NCBI GenBank assembly: GCA_003116995.1
Contig: BDSL01000079.1
Location: 434,001 to 498,000, forward strand
Source of the DNA: Yamagishiella unicocca
Taxonomy: Eukaryota > Chlorophyta > Chlorophyceae > Chlamydomonadales > Volvocaceae
DNA: 64,000 nucleotides
Direction: 5' to 3'
Shown here: one piece after another, positions 61,001 to 64,000 of the stretch
Layout of the letters: each line of letters starts with the position of its first letter
Numbering within the stretch: the stretch's first letter is position 1
Notes under the pieces: generated by a model
Database searches by the model: none
Seen by the model: only the letters and a program-made list of their open reading frames with translations
Told to the model about the DNA's origin: nothing
Program-made: the position numbers and the translations under genes

Positions 61001-64000
61001 AGCGGCTCGAGCGATGGCGGCTGCGGCCAGGGCGGCTCCGGGATGGGCGGCTCGGGCGCCGGGCTGGGCGACGGCGGCTGCGGCGCCGGGCTGGGCGACG
61101 GTGGCTGCGGCGCCGGGCTGGGCGACGGCGGCTGCGGCGCCGGGCTGGGCGACGGCGGCTGCGGCGCCGGGCTGAGCGGCTCGAGCGATGGCGGCTGCGG
61201 CCAGGGCGGCTCCGGGATGGGCGGCTCGGGCGCCGGGCTGGGCGACGGCGGCTGCGGCGCCGGGCTGGGCGACGGTGGCTGCGGCGCCGGGCTGGGCGAC
61301 GGCGGCTGCGGCGCCGGGCTGGGCGACGGCGGCTGCGGCGCTGGGCTGGGCGGCTCGGGCGACGACGGCTGTGGCGCGGGCGGCGCCGGGCTGGGCGGCG
61401 AGGGCGACAGCGGCTGCGGCCAGGGCGGCTCCGGGATGGGCGGCGAGAGCGACGGCGGCCGCGGCTAGGGCAGCGCCGGCTACGGGGCTCAGGCGACGGC
61501 GGCTGCGGTGAGGGCGGCGCCGGGCTGGGCGACTCGGGCGATAGCGGCTGCGGTAAGGGCGGCGCCGGCTAGGGGGCTCGGGCGCCGGCGGCTGCGGCGA
61601 GGGCGGCGCCGGCTTGGGGGCTTGGGCGCCGGCGGCTGCGGCGGCTGCGGTGCCGGGCTGGGCGGCTCGGGCGATGGCGGCTGCGGCGGCTGCGGCGAGG
61701 GCGGCGCCGGGCTGGGCGGTGAGGGCGATGGCGGCTGCGGCGAGGGCGGCGCCGGCTTGGGGGCTCGGGCGCCGGCGGCTGCGGCGGCTGCGGCGCCGGG
61801 CTGGGCGGCTCGGGCGCCGGCGGCTGCGGCACCGAGCTGGGCGGCTCGGGCGATGGCGGCTGCGGCGGCTGCGGCGAGGGCGGCGCCGGGCTGGGCGGTG
61901 AGGGCGATGGCGGCTGCGGCGATGGCGGCGCCGGCTTGGGGGCTCGGGCGCCGGCGGCTGCGGCGGCTGCGGCGCCGGGCTGGGCGGCTCGGGCGCCGGC
62001 GGCTGCGGCACCGAGCTGGGCGGCTCGGGCGATGGCGGCTGCGGCGGCTGCGGCGAGGGCGGCGCCGGGCTGGGCGTTGAGGGCGATGGCGGCTGCGGCG
62101 AGGGCGGCGCCGGCTTGGGGGCTCGGGCGCCGGCGGCTGCGGCGGCTGCGGCGCCGGGCTGGGCGGCTCGGGCGCCGGCGGCTGCGGCGCCGAGCTGGGC
62201 GGCTCGGGCGATGGCGGCTGCGGCGAGGGCGGCGCTGGGCTGGGCGGCTCGGGCGATGGCGGCTGCGGCGGCTGCGGCGAGGGCGGCGCCGGGCTGGGCG
62301 GTGAGGGCGATGGCGGCTGCGGCGAGGGCGGCGCCGGCTTGGGCGCTCGGGCGCCGGCGGCTGCGGCGGCTGCGGCGCCGGGCTGGGCGGCTCGGGCGAC
62401 GGCGGCTGCGGCGCCGAGCTGGGCGGCTCGGGCGATGGCGGCTGCGGCGAGGGCGGCGCTGGGCTGGGCGGCTCGGGCGACTGCGGCTGTGGCGCCGGGC
62501 TGGGCGGCTCGGGCGACTGCGGCTGCGGCGCCGGGCTGGGCGGCTCGGGCGACGGCGGCTGCGGCGCCGGGCTGGGCGGCTCGGGCGACGGCGGCTGCGG
62601 TGAGGGCGGCGCCGGGCTGGGGATCAAGCTGCCGTGACGCCGCCGCACGGCCGATGCCTCCGCGCAGCTCTTGCTCCCCCCCGTCAACCCCAACCTGCTC
62701 TCATACCACGCGCTGCGGCTCCCTGCGGCATCGGGCCTCCTCCCCCCGTACACGGCTTTTCCTTGCAATCTCTTCATCCTCCCCGCTCGCGGCCATGTCG
62801 TACAACCGGTCATCATGCCACCCCCCCGCCCCCACAAGCGCGGCTCAAAGAATGACACCAGGTGGGCCGATCGCCCCCCTCGTGTGTCTTGCCCCCTCAT
62901 CACCTTTTTGCGCAGCTTTCGGTCGTTCCTCCAGCATAGATACGTAGATACGTCCTCGAAGCTATATACCATGCATGAATAACCCGCTGCCACGCCTCAC
63001 GCCTCCCCTAGCCAGGAAGAGGTAGTAGATGCGATCAGGAGACGGAAGTCAACGCGCGGCAAGATACCGGTAGCACCTCCTTTGCAGCCCCCAGCCACCC
63101 TGCAGCTCTGGCCCCCGTACATCCCACCCTCTCTTGCCTATCCTAAACGGTTCCTTTTCGTACACGGTTTTCCTTGCAACCCTCCCTTGTGGCCCCGACC
63201 TACCGCCCCGCCCTCCAAACACAACGCGTTCGTAGCGGCGGCGGTGGTGTCGCTGCTCACGACTCACGACACAACGCAGCAGCCGGCCTCCCCCTGCGGC
63301 CCGGAAGAGGCAGGCGGCAGAGGGGGGGAAGTGGCAGCCGGCAGAGGGAGGGTAGGGCGAGAAGGTCAAGGGAGTACGGGCGCCTGAGGCGGCAAGTTGA
63401 TCGTTGCTACCCTAGTAACTTGAAGCGACCCCCCCCCCTTTGAAGCGGCCCCCTTGCACCGCCTCACACCCCGGGACCTGGATACTCACGACCCCTGCCT
63501 CCCAGGCGCTGTCCGCCCCAGGCACTTTTTCTTCCGCCTCCTACATCATTTCCACGGGTTTCCTAGCTGGCCCCCAGCCGCCTGCCTCCAGGCGGGCCGT
63601 GCTGTGTCCTATGTCGGGCTCACAGGTCCCCGCACACATCCCCCCAGGATGCCCGCCGATTTTCATGGCAAACCCTAGGTGGCGCACCCACAACACATCC
63701 CGAGTCAACGGTTCTTTTATGCCGCCCCCCAGGCGGCCGCCCACCTGCCCGCGGGACTCGGGAGGGGCCGATTCGGCCAGCTGCAGCGTCACGCGTAACA
63801 TGGCCTCAGCCTCGAACAGCCTGGGGGGGCGGGGGTGGTTTGTAGCGGGGCGGGGAAGGAGGAGGGGATGTAGAGGGGGGGGGGCGGGGGTGGTTTGTAG
63901 CGGGGCGGGGGAGGAGGAGGGGATGTAGAGGGGGCGGTTGATGGTATTACAAGGCATGCATACAGGTGTCCACCCCCTTCGCCACCAGCCCCAAGTACAG
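58089..64000 (-). CDS. 3' part of an unrecognised minus-strand gene (partial, model incomplete)
   Basis: Several exon-like blocks on the minus strand look like real protein. They are [13 protein letters not shown] (to about 63964, running off the window edge); [25 protein letters not shown] (63820-63745); [10 protein letters not shown]...[24 protein letters not shown] (59392-59234, 53 codons); [35 protein letters not shown] (from 58845, joined in phase 0 to the previous block); an acidic [16 protein letters not shown] block (about 58.6 kb); and [37 protein letters not shown] (about 58.49 kb), whose frame stops at 58091-58089. I could not join all of them in phase. The 3.2-kb minisatellite at 59.39-62.62 kb lies between two of them, so it is either intron or a Pro/Ser-rich coding tract ([15 protein letters not shown] in one frame). 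Function unknown. Confidence 0.4.
59390..62620. repeat. 3.2-kb GC-rich minisatellite with higher-order repeats
   Basis: Short units such as GGCGATGGCGGCTGCGGCG and GCCGGGCTGGGCGGCTCGG are strung together with few breaks. A block containing CGGCGAGAGCGACGGCGGCC recurs at 59822, 60681 and 61441, giving higher-order periods of 859 and 760 bp; sequence after the first two is identical over more than 150 bp by eye. The minus strand reads Pro/Ser-rich ([12 protein letters not shown]), Arg-rich or Ala-rich in turn. The frame changes along the array because some units are not multiples of three, yet few stops occur in any frame. The 713- and 474-codon minus-strand frames and many plus-strand frames here are therefore weak evidence for protein. 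Confidence 0.9.
63836..63945. repeat. 55-bp tandem duplication in a polypurine tract
   Basis: A G-rich segment starting TGGTTTGTAGCGGGGCGGGG occurs at 63836 and again at 63891 with minor differences. On the minus strand it is a polypyrimidine tract in front of the acceptor of the 63820-63745 exon. Confidence 0.85.

Noticed and set aside
59889..61572. Long Ala/Arg-rich plus-strand frames in the minisatellite
   Set aside because: Repeats of the same GC-rich unit with no non-repetitive flanking coding sequence on that strand.

Overview
The window looks like nuclear DNA of a chlamydomonadalean (volvocine-type) green alga. The genes are GC-rich, with dozens of short exons and introns using gtgagt/gtgcgt/gtgggt-type donors and C-rich ...gcag acceptors. 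There are GC-rich minisatellites, and three introns carry short runs of CCCTAAAA, the Chlamydomonas-type telomere unit (TTTTAGGG). The protein families also fit. The genus cannot be fixed from the sequence alone.

Layout. 1-4,090: no supportable gene; it holds a fragment of a dispersed, possibly protein-coding repeat and a 48-bp tandem duplication. 4,092-23,256 (+): a very large 'tiny macrocysts' (Tmc) type membrane protein. I chained 45 exons with matching phase (about 2,370 codons): an N-terminal multi-pass membrane domain, a conserved helical region, about four PAS domains, charged low-complexity linkers, and a second multi-pass membrane module. The first exon with the initiator ATG was not found. 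25,983-30,584 (+): a complete 14-exon glutamate dehydrogenase (451 aa) with a likely mitochondrial presequence, a 21-nt microexon and a GC-AG intron. 32,230-53,997 (-): a giant ankyrin-repeat protein, about 55 exons and 2,640 codons. It begins with an MGAGCC acylation-type N-terminus and ends in an ankyrin-free helical C-terminus. One junction near 51.2-51.7 kb is unresolved. 55,000-56,355 (+): a low-complexity open frame of doubtful status. 58,089-64,000 (-): the 3' part of an unrecognised gene, whose exon-like blocks flank a 3.2-kb nested GC-rich minisatellite (59.39-62.62 kb).

Gene relations. The Tmc gene and glutamate dehydrogenase are co-oriented. Glutamate dehydrogenase and the ankyrin gene converge across about 1.6 kb. 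The ankyrin gene diverges from the 55-kb open frame. I see no operon-like or pathway clustering, as expected for an algal nuclear genome. I found no rRNA, tRNA, CRISPR array or intact transposon. Exon limits come from splice signals, phase continuity and family resemblance recalled from memory; no alignment or database search was run.
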